Shown here piece by piece: positions 15,447 through 24,172 of a stretch of DNA of 64,000 nucleotides. Made by a program: the position numbers and the translations under genes. Under the pieces are notes generated by a model. The model did not search any database. It was given only the letters and a program-made list of their open reading frames with translations, and was not told the origin of the DNA. Position 1 is the stretch's first letter. Every line of letters begins with the position of its first letter. The DNA is from Lentzea alba (GTDB lineage Bacteria > Actinomycetota > Actinomycetes > Mycobacteriales > Pseudonocardiaceae), in contig NZ_JAAMPJ010000006.1 of assembly GCF_011067745.1 (NCBI RefSeq), positions 473,019-537,018 of the forward strand, in the 5' to 3' direction.

Positions 15447-16195
15447 GTGAGCAGGAGATCCGCGAGGGAATGCTGCTGGCCGTCTGGGACGAGCCGCCGC
15501 TCGACTTCGACCCCGACACCCTGATCAAGCGGGTCGAACAGAAAAAAAGTCGTCGCCGAGCGCTGGTCGGTGTGGGCGTGGCTACGGCGATGATCGCCGT
15601 GGTGTCGTTCGCGCTGCCGGGCCTGCTGCCCCGTGGCAACGACGGCCAGCTCGCCTCGGACAACCCGACGTCCTCGTCCGCGCCCCCGAGCGAGCCGGTG
15701 GAGAAGAAGGCCCAGCGCCTCGGGGACAAGCTCGCCGAGAAGCTCGACCTGAAGATGCCGAACCTCAAAGACGTCTACGCGCACTTCGAAGCCGGGGTGT
15801 ACGCCTACCAGCCGTCCTCGCCGACGACCCCGCCGAGACGAGCGAACGACCCCGAGCTGTCCGGCTTCGTGTACCTCACCGACGACATCGGACCGACTTC
15901 GCTTCAGGTGGTCCTCACCAAGAACCGGTCGATCGAGGAGTACATCTGCGTCAGCGCGACCACGTGCCGGGACGTGCCGCAGAAGGACGGATCGTCCGTC
16001 ATGGAGGCCGAGTTCGTCGAAGGTCAGGAGATCACGCGGTCGGTGACGCTGCGCAAGTTCCCGAGCGGGTACTACGCGCAGATCTCCAGCTACAACGCCA
16101 ACCCCGCCACGGGCAGCGGACTGAGGCAGATGGTGCCGGTGCGTGTGGACGTGCTCACAGCGCTGGTCACGGACCCGGACGTGCGCTGGGAGTGA
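15443..16195 (+). CDS. Single-pass membrane partner of sigma factor, locus 2
   Basis: A 250-residue protein starting at GTG 15443 (GGGAGG upstream, overlapping the sigma stop). Residues 1-38 are cytosolic (WDEPPLDFDPDTLIKRV, then KKSRRRA), followed by a transmembrane helix at about 39-61. The rest is an extracytoplasmic domain with a Ser/Pro linker and two cysteines (YICVSATTCRD). The D-x-x-x-L-I-K-R...RRRA segment before the helix matches SDVIRKG...RRRA in the sigma-membrane fusion at 54298. That supports the idea that the partner contacts the sigma factor through this short stretch. No classical anti-sigma zinc motif is seen. Confidence 0.72.
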   Translation: MSEQEIREGMLLAVWDEPPLDFDPDTLIKRVEQKKSRRRALVGVGVATAMIAVVSFALPGLLPRGNDGQLASDNPTSSSAPPSEPVEKKAQRLGDKLAEKLDLKMPNLKDVYAHFEAGVYAYQPSSPTTPPRRANDPELSGFVYLTDDIGPTSLQVVLTKNRSIEEYICVSATTCRDVPQKDGSSVMEAEFVEGQEITRSVTLRKFPSGYYAQISSYNANPATGSGLRQMVPVRVDVLTALVTDPDVRWE

Positions 16196-16207
16196 GTGCG
16201 GGTGCAC

Positions 16208-16213
16208 TAGCCT
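16208..16213 (+). promoter_or_regulatory. Leaderless -10 (TAGCCT) for purB
   Basis: TAGCCT ends 7 bases before the GTG start of purB, consistent with a leaderless mRNA. The GAGGGG between them is too close to the start codon to act as a ribosome site. Confidence 0.55.
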
Positions 16214-16220
16214 GAGGGGC

Positions 16221-17639
16221 GTGACCAAGCCGCGCATCACCAACGTCCTCGCAGGTCGCTACGCCTCCACGTCGCTCGCGACGCTCTGGTCGGCCGAGCA
16301 CAAGATCGTGCTGGAGCGCCAGCTGTGGCTCGCCGTGCTGCGCGCGCAGGCCGCCGCCGGCATCGAGGTGCCGGCGACCGCGATCGCCGACTACGAGCGC
16401 GTGCTGGAGCAGGTCGACCTGGAGTCGATCGCGGCGCGTGAGCGGGTCACGCGGCACGACGTGAAGGCGCGCATCGAGGAGTTCAACGCGCTCGCCGGTC
16501 ACGAGCAGGTGCACAAGGGCATGACCTCGCGAGACCTGACCGAGAACGTCGAACAGCTGCAGGTGCTGCGGTCGCTGGAGCTGATCAGGTCCAAGGTCGC
16601 GGCGGTGCTCGGACGCCTCGCGCGGCTCGCGGCGGAGCACTCCGACCTGGTGATGGCCGGCCGTTCGCACAACGTGGCCGCGCAGGCCACGACGCTGGGC
16701 AAGCGGTTCGCGACCGGTGCGGACGAGCTGCTGGTGGCGTTCAGCAGGCTGGACGAGCTGATCGCGCGGTACCCGTTGCGCGGCATCAAAGGCCCAGTCG
16801 GCACCGCCCAGGACATGCTCGACCTGCTCGGCACGCCGGAGAAGCTGACCGAGCTGGAGCGCACGGTCGCCGGTCACCTCGGCTTCGAGCGGGTGTTGAC
16901 GTCCGTCGGCCAGGTCTACCCGCGCTCGCTCGACTTCGACGTCGTGTCGACGCTCGTGCAGCTCGCGGCGGCGCCGTCGTCGGTCGCGAAGACCATCCGC
17001 CTGATGGCCGGCCACGAGCTGGTGACCGAGGGCTTCAAGCCCGGTCAGGTCGGGTCCAGCGCGATGCCGCACAAGATGAACACCCGCTCGTGCGAGCGCG
17101 TGAACGGCTTCGCGGTGATCCTGCGCGGTTACCTGTCGATGGTCGGCGAGCTCGCGGGCGACCAGTGGAACGAGGGCGACGTGTCGTGCTCGGTGGTCCG
17201 CCGGGTCGCGCTGCCGGACGCGTTCTTCGCGTTCGACGGGCTGCTGGAGACGTTCCTGACGGTGCTGGACGAGTTCGGCGCCTACCCGGCCGTGGTCGCG
17301 CGGGAGCTGGACCGCTACCTGCCGTTCCTCGGCACGACGAAGGTGCTGATGGCGGCGGTGCGGGCGGGCGTCGGCCGGGAGACCGCGCACGAGGCCATCA
17401 AGGAGAACGCGGTGGCCGTCGCGCTGGCGATGCGCGAGCAGGGCCTCGCGCAGAACGACCTGCTGGACCGGCTGGCCGCCGACTCCCGCCTGCCGCTCGA
17501 CCGGGCCGCGCTGGACGCGCTGCTGGCCGACCGCCTGTCGTTCACCGGCGTGGCGTCGGCGCAGGTCGCGTCCGTCGTCGAGCAGGTCGCCGCGGTCGTC
17601 GAGAAGTACCCGGCCTACGAGCCGGAGCCGATTCTGTGA
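16221..17639 (+). CDS. purB: Adenylosuccinate lyase
   Basis: A 472-residue fumarase/aspartase-superfamily enzyme. It catalyses two beta-eliminations: SAICAR to AICAR plus fumarate, and adenylosuccinate to AMP plus fumarate. Motifs are YASTSLATLWS at the N-terminus, HKGMTSRDLTENV, RSHNVAAQATTLG and the catalytic-loop signature GSSAMPHKMN at about residue 280. GTG 16221 is chosen because protein homology begins at TKPRITNVLAGRYAS and a TAGCCT -10 lies 7 bases upstream. The stop overlaps the start of the MOSC gene (GTGA). Confidence 0.96.
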   Translation: MTKPRITNVLAGRYASTSLATLWSAEHKIVLERQLWLAVLRAQAAAGIEVPATAIADYERVLEQVDLESIAARERVTRHDVKARIEEFNALAGHEQVHKGMTSRDLTENVEQLQVLRSLELIRSKVAAVLGRLARLAAEHSDLVMAGRSHNVAAQATTLGKRFATGADELLVAFSRLDELIARYPLRGIKGPVGTAQDMLDLLGTPEKLTELERTVAGHLGFERVLTSVGQVYPRSLDFDVVSTLVQLAAAPSSVAKTIRLMAGHELVTEGFKPGQVGSSAMPHKMNTRSCERVNGFAVILRGYLSMVGELAGDQWNEGDVSCSVVRRVALPDAFFAFDGLLETFLTVLDEFGAYPAVVARELDRYLPFLGTTKVLMAAVRAGVGRETAHEAIKENAVAVALAMREQGLAQNDLLDRLAADSRLPLDRAALDALLADRLSFTGVASAQVASVVEQVAAVVEKYPAYEPEPIL

Positions 17640-18433
17640 TCGTTTCCGATCTGGTCGTCTACCCGATCAAGGGGTGTGGCGGGTACTCCGTCACGTCCTC
17701 GGCCGTGGACCTCACGGGGTTGCGCGGCGATCGGATGATGATGTTGGTGGACGACGAGGGCGTGTTCCTGTCGCAGCGCAAGGTGCCCGCGATGGCCGCC
17801 CTGCGACCCTCGCTCGTGGACTCGTCGCTGTCGATCGGCGGGAAGTCGTTCCCGATCGTCGCCGACGGGCCTCGGGTGCCGGTCGTCCTGCACACCTGGA
17901 ACGGGTCCGGAGTGGACCAGGGCGACGCCGCCGCCGCTCACTTCTCCGACCTGCTGGGCAAGTCGGTGCGGCTCGTGCGGACGCCACCGGACCTGCGCAG
18001 GGAGACGACCGGCGCGACCATCGGCGTCGTCGGCTACGCGGACGGCAACGCGTTGCTGGTGCTCTCGCTGTCCTCGTTGGACGGGTTGAACGAGCGGATC
18101 CTGGAGCGCGGCGGCGAACCCGTGCCGATGAACCGGTTCCGCCCGAACGTGGTGGTGTCCGGGTGGCCGGAACCGCACACGGAGGACCGGGTGCGGCGCG
18201 CGGTGATCGGCGACGTGGAACTGGGCTACGCCAAGGACTGCGTGCGGTGCGCGGTGCCGATGGTCGATCAGGAGACCGGGTTGAAGGACGGCCCGGAGCC
18301 GATCCGTTCTCTCTCGACCTACCGGCGGGACGGCGACGGCGGGGTGACCTTCGGGATGAAGGCGCAGGTCGTGCGCACCGGCACCATCGCCGTCGGCGAC
18401 AAGATCGACGTCCTGGAGTGGGCCGCCGGCTAG
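17636..18433 (+). CDS. MOSC domain protein
   Basis: A 265-residue protein with the MOSC N-terminal beta-barrel domain (VYPIKGCGGYSV, the common YPIKS-like start, residues 5-16). A C-terminal MOSC domain follows (RFRPNVVVSG at about 165, then KDCVRCAVPMVDQETG with the conserved cysteine pair C-x-x-C). This family relates to molybdenum cofactor sulfurase C-terminal and mARC/YcbX-type proteins, which bind Moco through the conserved Cys and reduce N-hydroxylated compounds. A redox partner is not encoded nearby. The GTG start overlaps the purB stop. The 3' end shares CTAG with the convergent gene at 18430. Confidence 0.9.
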   Translation: MIVSDLVVYPIKGCGGYSVTSSAVDLTGLRGDRMMMLVDDEGVFLSQRKVPAMAALRPSLVDSSLSIGGKSFPIVADGPRVPVVLHTWNGSGVDQGDAAAAHFSDLLGKSVRLVRTPPDLRRETTGATIGVVGYADGNALLVLSLSSLDGLNERILERGGEPVPMNRFRPNVVVSGWPEPHTEDRVRRAVIGDVELGYAKDCVRCAVPMVDQETGLKDGPEPIRSLSTYRRDGDGGVTFGMKAQVVRTGTIAVGDKIDVLEWAAG

Positions 18434-18873
18434 GCCTTGTGCCAGCGCAGCCGGTCGCCGCGCTGGGGGTCCTTGCGGCAGACCAGCGGTTCGTTGAGCA
18501 GGCCGACGCCCTGCGCGCCTTCGGGATCGCACCGCGCACCTTCGTTGACCAGCAGTCCCCGCTGCGGGGGTGTCGTGGTCGTCGTGGGCTGCTGAGCGGG
18601 CGGAGGAGCCTGCACGGGTGGCGGCTTGGGCCGCGTGGTCGTCGTCGTGGTGGTCGTCGTTTCGGAGGACGCGGTCTTCACCGTGATGTCGGCGACGTCC
18701 GGGGTCGGCACGATGCTGACCGACTGGGCCGTGCTCGTGTTCGGAGAGCCCGGCTGAGGGGACGAGATCGGGGTGGAGTCGATGCCCCACCCGGCCACGC
18801 CCAGCACGATGAGCAGTCCCAGGCTGGCCAATGCCGGGATCCACAACGCCTTTCGGGTGAGCACGGGGTGCAC
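18430..18873 (-). CDS. Single-pass membrane protein with Thr/Pro-rich linker
   Basis: A 147-residue protein. An N-terminal basic segment (TRKAL) leads into one hydrophobic helix (IPALASLGLLIVLGVAGWG). A long Thr/Pro-rich external linker with runs of threonine follows. The short C-terminal module is GARCDPEGAQGVGLLNEPLVC with a basic end GDRLRWHKA. The two-cysteine module ending in R-W recurs in many actinobacterial surface proteins of unknown function. The frame is open to 18963, but a start there would overlap purC; GTG 18873 fits the membrane-anchor layout. A membrane protein between purB and purC is also found in mycobacteria from memory. Confidence 0.65.
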   Translation of the reverse strand: MHPVLTRKALWIPALASLGLLIVLGVAGWGIDSTPISSPQPGSPNTSTAQSVSIVPTPDVADITVKTASSETTTTTTTTTRPKPPPVQAPPPAQQPTTTTTPPQRGLLVNEGARCDPEGAQGVGLLNEPLVCRKDPQRGDRLRWHKA

Positions 18874-18943
18874 CTTAAGGCCCGTCGGGCTTGATCTGTA
18901 GAGGTGAGGGGGTGTAGGCCGGTTTTCCGGAACCCGGGGCACG

Positions 18944-18949
18944 TAGGCT
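18944..18949 (+). promoter_or_regulatory. Leaderless -10 (TAGGCT) for purC
   Basis: TAGGCT ends 7 bases before the GTG start of purC at 18957, the leaderless geometry also seen at purB. No clear -35 was found. Confidence 0.55.
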
Positions 18950-18956
18950 GACCGGC

Positions 18957-19832
18957 GTGCCAACGCTCGCTGACTACCAGCACGTCGCCCGCGGCAAGGT
19001 TCGCGACCTGTACGACGTGGACGACGAGCTGCTGCTGTTCGTCGCGTCCGACCGCATCTCCGCGTTCGACCACATCCTGAGCACGGAGATCCCGGACAAA
19101 GGCCGCGTGCTCACCGCGATGAGCGTGTTCTGGTTCGAGCGGCTCACCCCGAACCACCTGGTCGCCCACGACGACCCGCGCATCCCCGCCGAGGTCCGCG
19201 GCCGGGCGTTGCTGGTGCGCAAGCTGCAGATGGTCGACGTCGAGTGCGTGGCGCGCGGGTACCTGACCGGTTCCGGCATGGCCGACTACACGGCGACCGG
19301 TGCGGTGTGCGGGATCGAGCTGCCGGCCGGGCTGGTCGAGGCCTCCGAGCTGAACCCGCCGATCTTCACGCCCGCGTCGAAGGCCGAGATCGGGGCGCAC
19401 GACGAGAACGTGTCGTTCGACGTCATCGCCGCGAAGCACGGTGAGGAGCTGGCGTCCAAGCTGCGTGACCGCACGATCGAGCTGTACAGCGAGGCGCGCG
19501 CGTACGCGTTGACACGTGGCCTGATCTTGGCGGACACGAAGTTCGAGTTCGGGCTGGACGCCGCCGGTGAGCTGATCCTGGCCGACGAGGTGTTCACACC
19601 GGACTCGTCGCGGTACTGGCCGGCCGAGGGCTACGAGCCCGGTCGTGTGCAGCCGTCGTTCGACAAGCAGTACGTGCGTGACTGGCTGACGTCTTCCGAG
19701 TCGGGCTGGGACCGCAAGAGCGACACCCCGCCGCCTCCGCTGCCCGCGGACGTCGTCGAGGCGACCCGGCAGAGGTACGTCGAGGCCTACGAACGGCTCA
19801 CCGGCCGGTCTTTCGCCGACTGGCTCGCGTGA
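18957..19832 (+). CDS. purC: SAICAR synthetase
   Basis: A 291-residue phosphoribosylaminoimidazole-succinocarboxamide synthase. It joins CAIR and aspartate using ATP. Family motifs are [16 protein letters not shown] (nucleotide loop), [35 protein letters not shown] and [14 protein letters not shown], all intact. The roughly 290-residue length is that of the actinobacterial/eukaryotic-type long form. The GTG start is supported by the leaderless -10. It stands alone downstream of a divergent membrane-protein gene. Confidence 0.96.
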   Translation: MPTLADYQHVARGKVRDLYDVDDELLLFVASDRISAFDHILSTEIPDKGRVLTAMSVFWFERLTPNHLVAHDDPRIPAEVRGRALLVRKLQMVDVECVARGYLTGSGMADYTATGAVCGIELPAGLVEASELNPPIFTPASKAEIGAHDENVSFDVIAAKHGEELASKLRDRTIELYSEARAYALTRGLILADTKFEFGLDAAGELILADEVFTPDSSRYWPAEGYEPGRVQPSFDKQYVRDWLTSSESGWDRKSDTPPPPLPADVVEATRQRYVEAYERLTGRSFADWLA

Positions 19833-19882
19833 GTTAGCTCCGGTTTCACGCGGATGTCACCACGGCATGGCGCACTCGAAGC

Positions 19883-20533
19883 GTGCACTCACAGCTCGTG
19901 GTCTCACTGTCCGGCATCGGTCCGCAGACACTCGACCGATGCGCTGATCTCGCCGCGGCCCTCGACCCGCGGCAGGTGCCGTTGTCGCTGCTCGTGATAC
20001 CTCGCGAGCTCGGCAGGGCGCAGGAATGGGTGCGGCAGCGCGCCGCGCTCGGCGATGCGGTCGTGTTGCACGGCCTGGGCCAACGGCGGTTGCCCGCCTA
20101 CGAGGCAGGGCTGCTGCTCACCGGTGCGCGCGTCCAGATGGAAGCCATCGGGCTCAACGCCGACACGTTCGCGCCCCGGCGTTGTGTCGCGTCGCCCGGG
20201 ACGTTGCTCGCGCTCGCCAAGCACCAGTTCAGCCGCTGCGCCGACGCGCACGCCGTCCGCGACCTGGGCACCGGGCTCGCGACGATCGGCCGCCTGCACG
20301 CGCTGACCGAGCGCAGCAGCTTCGGTGAGCTGCGGTCGCTCGCGCTGGTCTACGCGGCGGCCAGGTCCGCACGCCGAGGTGGCCTGACCCGGATCACCGT
20401 CGATGCCCGTGACCTGCACCGGCCCGGTGCGCGACAGGCCGTGCTCGACGCCGTGGACATCGCCCTCGCCCACGACGCCGCGCCGACCACGTACGTCAGA
20501 CTGCCGTCTCCTCGCCACGCTTCAGCGGCCTGA
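19883..20533 (+). CDS. DUF2334-like (polysaccharide deacetylase-like) protein
   Basis: A 216-residue protein that opens LVVSLSGIGPQTLDRCADL, a first strand like the (S/D)-V-S-G/D start of DUF2334 and NodB-like barrels. It continues with VPLSLLVIP, DAVVLHGLGQ and LNADTFAPRRCVASPGTLL, which matches the order of strands in actinobacterial DUF2334 proteins (dynamic pattern: H-G in strand 3, a P-x-x-x-x-SPG region later). No signal peptide is visible. Catalytic activity is uncertain because the metal-binding HxxxH is not obvious. The 3' end overlaps the convergent metallo-hydrolase gene by 38 bp. Confidence 0.6.
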   Translation: MHSQLVVSLSGIGPQTLDRCADLAAALDPRQVPLSLLVIPRELGRAQEWVRQRAALGDAVVLHGLGQRRLPAYEAGLLLTGARVQMEAIGLNADTFAPRRCVASPGTLLALAKHQFSRCADAHAVRDLGTGLATIGRLHALTERSSFGELRSLALVYAAARSARRGGLTRITVDARDLHRPGARQAVLDAVDIALAHDAAPTTYVRLPSPRHASAA

Positions 20534-21119
20534 CCTCGGTGCCCGCCGGCTTGAGGTTCTCGAAGTGGCGGTAGGCCATCTCCGGCATCGCGAGGACCGC
20601 CTCGTGGATCGGCACGGCCACGCGCGGCTTGACCGCCCGCATGAAGTCGACCGCCTCACCAGTGCGCATCCACGGCGCGCCGGAGGGCAGACCGAGCACG
20701 TCGACGTCCTCGTCGGGCACGAAGAGCGCGTCGCCGGGGTGGTAGAACGCGCCGTCGCCGACCACGTAACCGGTGTTCGGGATGACCGGGATGTCCTCGT
20801 GGATCACGGCGTGCTGCCCGCCGACGACCTTGACCGTCGTGTCGCCGACCTTGAGCACGTCACCCGGCCGGGCGATGGTCGGGTTCTCGACGCTGGGCGC
20901 TGATCCCTCGTCCACGATCAGCTGCGCGCCGGGGTTGGCGGCGAGCAGCTTCGGCAGCTTCTCGACGTCCAGGTGGTCGAAGTGCTGGTGCGTGATGAGC
21001 ACGGCGTCCAGGTCCTGCACGTCCTCGAACCCAGTGGAGAACGTGCCGGGATCGATCAGGATGCGCGTCGACCCGGTGTCCAGCAGCACACAGGCATGAC
21101 CGAAATGGACAACTTGCAT
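20496..21119 (-). CDS. Metallo-beta-lactamase-fold hydrolase (UlaG-like)
   Basis: A 207-residue MBL-fold protein. The first strand has HFGHACVLLDTGSTRILIDPG, with the UlaG/YycJ-type start (shown in parts: HFGHACVLL, LIDPG). The metal motif is THQHFDHLD. The second-site ligands are in VVGGQHAVIHED and YHPGDALF, and PIHEAVL supplies a late His. It probably binds two metals and hydrolyses a small phosphodiester or lactone; the substrate is unknown. ATG 21119 was chosen because GGAGGA lies 5 bases upstream; ATG 21155 and 21132 are in frame but lack a site. It is divergent from the secreted protease gene, with 66 bp between starts. Confidence 0.88.
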   Translation of the reverse strand: MQVVHFGHACVLLDTGSTRILIDPGTFSTGFEDVQDLDAVLITHQHFDHLDVEKLPKLLAANPGAQLIVDEGSAPSVENPTIARPGDVLKVGDTTVKVVGGQHAVIHEDIPVIPNTGYVVGDGAFYHPGDALFVPDEDVDVLGLPSGAPWMRTGEAVDFMRAVKPRVAVPIHEAVLAMPEMAYRHFENLKPAGTEVRPLKRGEETAV

Positions 21120-21185
21120 GGATTCCTCCATTACCGACGTTCGGCGGGCTGACACGGTCAGGTGACGTCGGAAGTATCAAAAGGC

Positions 21186-22322
21186 ATGAGGAAAACCCTG
21201 CAACTCCTCACGGCACTGGCACTTGCCCTGCCGATGACGTCCTTCGTCCCTGCTACCACCACCTCTACTCCTGCTCAGGCCGCGTCGCCCCAAGACGCGT
21301 CACAGTCGCAGGAAATCGGCACCGAGGAATCGCTCTCGGTCCGAGTGGGTGGCAACAACCGTTCCACCACGATCGAACGGCCTGGATCCGGTTACGTCAA
21401 GATCCATTTCACGGACCTCCGGATCCTGCCCGGTGACGTGCTGACGGTGTCGAACCCTGACGGCACCGAGAAGTACACGTACACGCGGGATCTTCGTTCG
21501 TCTTTGACGGCCACGCCCGACCGGACCGGTTTCTGGGCCATGTCGATCACCGGCGAGAAGGCCGTGGTGTCGCTGAAGAACCCGCTCAGCCGCGTGCGGA
21601 TCGACAAGATCACGCGGGGCTACACCGAGGCCGAGATGGACTCGCAGCTGTCGGTGCAGAGCATCTGCGGCACGAACGACTACAAGGACGCGGTCTGCTA
21701 CCAGTCCAGCAACCCGACCGAGTGGGGCAAGACCGCCTCCGTCGCGAAACTGCTGCGCAACGGCAGTTCGCTGTGCACGGCGTGGCGGGTCGGCCCGAAC
21801 AACCGCATGCTCACCAACAACCACTGCTTCACCAGCGTCAGCGGCATCGAGGTGTGGTTCAACTACCAGTGTCCGACCTGCGGCGGCACCAACTCGGCCA
21901 CCGTCACGAAGGTGCTGGCGGCCCAGGTCCTCAAGACCAACGCTCCCCTGGACTACACCCTCTTCACCGTGAACAACTTCACGGCCATCAGCTCGTTCGG
22001 CTACCTCGAGCTGGACGCGCGCGTTCCGGCCGTGGGTGAAGAGATGTACATCGTCGGCCACCCGGCCGGGAAGCTGAAGAAGTTGTCGTTGCGCGACAAC
22101 AGCAACGGCGGCGGCTACTGCGTCGTGCGCGCGGTGCGCGTCACCGGCAACGTGTCGCAGTCCGACATCAGCTACATGTGCGACACCGAAGGCGGCTCGT
22201 CCGGCTCGCCGGTGCTGTCGAGGCGCACGCACAAGGTGATCGGGCTCCACCACTTCGGCGGCTGCCCGAACCAGGGCGTGCGCATCGACCTCGTCGCCGC
22301 GCAGATCAACTCACTGCTGTGA
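21186..22322 (+). CDS. Secreted trypsin-like serine protease
   Basis: A 378-residue exported protease. The Sec signal peptide is MRKTLQLLTALALALPMTSF with an AQA cleavage region near residue 32. Residues about 45-150 form a beta-rich N-terminal domain (VRVGGNNRSTTIERPGSG, SGYVKIHFTDLRI). The protease domain follows: His in LTNNHCF, Asp in APLDYTLFTV and Ser in DTEGGSSGSPVLS, plus several cysteines for disulfides. The fold is of the V8/lysyl-endopeptidase type, probably degrading extracellular protein. The start ATG has AAAAGG upstream. The 3' end overlaps the convergent epimerase gene by 17 bp. Confidence 0.9.
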   Translation: MRKTLQLLTALALALPMTSFVPATTTSTPAQAASPQDASQSQEIGTEESLSVRVGGNNRSTTIERPGSGYVKIHFTDLRILPGDVLTVSNPDGTEKYTYTRDLRSSLTATPDRTGFWAMSITGEKAVVSLKNPLSRVRIDKITRGYTEAEMDSQLSVQSICGTNDYKDAVCYQSSNPTEWGKTASVAKLLRNGSSLCTAWRVGPNNRMLTNNHCFTSVSGIEVWFNYQCPTCGGTNSATVTKVLAAQVLKTNAPLDYTLFTVNNFTAISSFGYLELDARVPAVGEEMYIVGHPAGKLKKLSLRDNSNGGGYCVVRAVRVTGNVSQSDISYMCDTEGGSSGSPVLSRRTHKVIGLHHFGGCPNQGVRIDLVAAQINSLL

Positions 22323-23286
22323 GGATTTCCTGCTCTTCCTGAGCCGTGAGTCCGGCCTTGCGAGGCCGGTCCAGCCCGAGGCCGCGCTCGTACTCCAGCG
22401 AGTCGAGCGCGGTCTCGGCCAGCGGCCGCTGCCTCAACCCGTTGGCCAGCGCCGCACTGACGTCACGGCTGGTCATCTTCGCGAAGTCCTTCGGCAGCCA
22501 CAGCGGAAGCGACCGCGGCCCGCCCCACGGGTTGACCTGGAGCTCCTCCAGCACGCTCTCCGGCACCGACACGAGCTGCGTCCCCTGCGGCGCGACCGCT
22601 CCCGCGATCTCCCCGATCGCCATCTGGAACGGCATCACCGGCCCTACCGCGTCGTACGTGCCCGTGATGTGCTCCTCGGCGGCCAGCAAGATCCACTCCG
22701 CGAGGTCGCGCGCGTCGATGTGCTGAAAGCTCAGGTCAGGGCTGTCCGGCACGACGACCCGTCCACCCTGGCTGAGCCGCGCGGGCCAGTACCCGAACCG
22801 GTCCGAGGGGTCGTCCGGCCCGGTGACCAGCCCGGCGCGCACGATGAACTCGCGCCCCCTGACCGTCTCGAGCACGGCGTTCTCGCTGGCCACCTTGACG
22901 CTGCCGTAGCGCTCCGAGGTGAACTCCGCCGCCGGGTCGTCCTCCAGCGGCGGGAGGAGCTCGTCGCTGCCCGTGGCGTGGTCCGCGTAGACCGAGATGC
23001 TGGACACGAACGTCCAGTGCGGCGTGGTCGCGCCGAAGGCCTCCAACGCGTCCCGCACCCAGTTCACCGAGTACTTCGCCACGTCGATCACCGAGTCGAA
23101 CTGCTCGCCGGCCAGCTGGTCGAACGCGCCGGGTTTGTTTCTGTCGATCGAGATCAGCCTGGCTCCGTCCGGCACCTGACCGGACGCGCCGCGGGCGCCG
23201 CACACCACGTCGTGGCCCCGGCGCACCGCCTCCGCCGTGATGGCCTTGCTGAGGAACACGGTTCCGCCGAGCACCAGGATCTTCAT
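22306..23286 (-). CDS. NAD-dependent epimerase/dehydratase family protein
   Basis: A 326-residue extended short-chain dehydrogenase. The Rossmann start is MKILVLGGTVFLSKAI, with the GGTxFLG-like loop of the isoflavone-reductase/CSP41-like subgroup. Downstream are FVSSISVYAD (the catalytic Ser/Thr strand) and YGSVKVASE, which gives the Y-x-x-x-K catalytic pair. RAGLVTGPDDPSDR is the usual post-catalytic loop. The substrate is probably a nucleotide sugar or similar. The open frame extends to 23988, but ATG 23286 has GGAG upstream and starts the nucleotide-binding fold. It is divergent from the DUF3800 gene at 23356. Confidence 0.88.
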   Translation of the reverse strand: MKILVLGGTVFLSKAITAEAVRRGHDVVCGARGASGQVPDGARLISIDRNKPGAFDQLAGEQFDSVIDVAKYSVNWVRDALEAFGATTPHWTFVSSISVYADHATGSDELLPPLEDDPAAEFTSERYGSVKVASENAVLETVRGREFIVRAGLVTGPDDPSDRFGYWPARLSQGGRVVVPDSPDLSFQHIDARDLAEWILLAAEEHITGTYDAVGPVMPFQMAIGEIAGAVAPQGTQLVSVPESVLEELQVNPWGGPRSLPLWLPKDFAKMTSRDVSAALANGLRQRPLAETALDSLEYERGLGLDRPRKAGLTAQEEQEILTAVS

Positions 23287-23355
23287 GATCTCCAGCATCC
23301 GTCCGATCGGGCTCGGCTGCCAGCGGTCTCGCTGTCGGCGAAATACCTCGTTGCG

Positions 23356-23940
23356 ATGGCTTTGATCAACTATCGTTCGGGTCCGGCAGATGAACGTTTC
23401 GTGAGTCTGCACGCCTTCGTCGACGAGTCTCGGCGAAACAACACCTATCTGCTTGCCGCGGCGATCGTTGATCCGGGTGAGCTGACCAAGCTGCGCAAGC
23501 TGCTCATGGGGCTGCGCATGCCGAACCAGCGCGAGTTGCATTTCAAGAAGGAAACACCGGCCCGCCGCAAACAGATCTTGTCCGCCTTGACGCCGGCCGC
23601 GGTCCACGTCGACATCTACCTCGCATGCTGTCGGAGGGGTGAAGAGCGGGCAAGGCAGAACTGTGTGGCTCGGCTGACCGATGAAGTGCTGAAAGCCGGC
23701 GTGACGCGGTTGGTGTTCGACAGTCGCGAGGTCCGGGACGACCACGATCTGCTGACCATTCGAACTGCTCTCGGCAAGTCCGCATGGGGCACGGGCTTGT
23801 TCTACGAGCACCTGCCCAGCGAGAACGATCCGTTGCTGTGGATCGCGGACATCGTGGCGTGGTGCTACGGCGCCGGCGGTGACTGGTTGCGGAGGGTTCA
23901 GCCGTTGATGGGCGACGTCATCGACATGAGAGCGCCCTAG
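23356..23940 (+). CDS. DUF3800 protein
   Basis: A 194-residue protein of the DUF3800 family, whose RNase H-like fold starts with an F-x-D-E-S strand (here HAFVDESRRNNTYLLAAA). Conserved acidic positions follow in VFDSREVRDDHDLL and IWIADIVAWCYG (written as LLWIADIVAW), consistent with a metal-dependent nuclease-like site. Activity has not been assigned for the family; members occur in accessory and defence-like regions. The ATG at 23356 lacks a good ribosome site, and GTG 23401 is an alternative start just before the core. It is a stand-alone gene between an epimerase and the purSQL operon. Confidence 0.8.
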   Translation: MALINYRSGPADERFVSLHAFVDESRRNNTYLLAAAIVDPGELTKLRKLLMGLRMPNQRELHFKKETPARRKQILSALTPAAVHVDIYLACCRRGEERARQNCVARLTDEVLKAGVTRLVFDSREVRDDHDLLTIRTALGKSAWGTGLFYEHLPSENDPLLWIADIVAWCYGAGGDWLRRVQPLMGDVIDMRAP

Positions 23941-23949
23941 AAAGCGCGA

Positions 23950-23985
23950 AGCACGGCGGCCGACCGTCCGGACGGGCACCGTGCT
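23950..23985 (+). terminator. Hairpin after DUF3800 gene
   Basis: AGCACGG (23950-23956) pairs with CCGTGCT (23979-23985). The loop contains the perfect 12-bp palindrome CCGTCCGGACGG. It lies 10 bases after the stop, with only a weak U-rich tract afterwards. The remaining sequence up to purS (24173) shows only a candidate promoter. Confidence 0.4.
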
Positions 23986-24102
23986 CACTTCTCCGGCTTA
24001 CGGGCCGAAGCTAGGGCAAGAATACCAAACCGTCGGACCGTGACAAGGCGGTTCACCCGATGGTGAGGCCACGTGAAGATGTGCCTCCGCACACCTGTCG
24101 AG

Positions 24103-24129
24103 TTGATGAACACCCAGGTCAGGTAGGCT
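24103..24129 (+). promoter_or_regulatory. Candidate purSQL promoter
   Basis: TAGGCT (24124-24129) fits TANNNT and TTGATG (24103-24108) resembles a -35, with a short 15-base spacer. It lies 43 bases before the purS start. No PurR-box or purine riboswitch-like structure was recognised in the leader. Confidence 0.4.
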
Positions 24130-24172
24130 CCCCGAGTACCGCCAGCCCCCTCAAACCCGGGAGCAGTCTGTC

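Noticed and set aside
22669-23355. A much longer N-terminus for the DUF3800 protein
   Set aside because: The upstream part is antisense to the epimerase gene and has no similarity to DUF3800 proteins.
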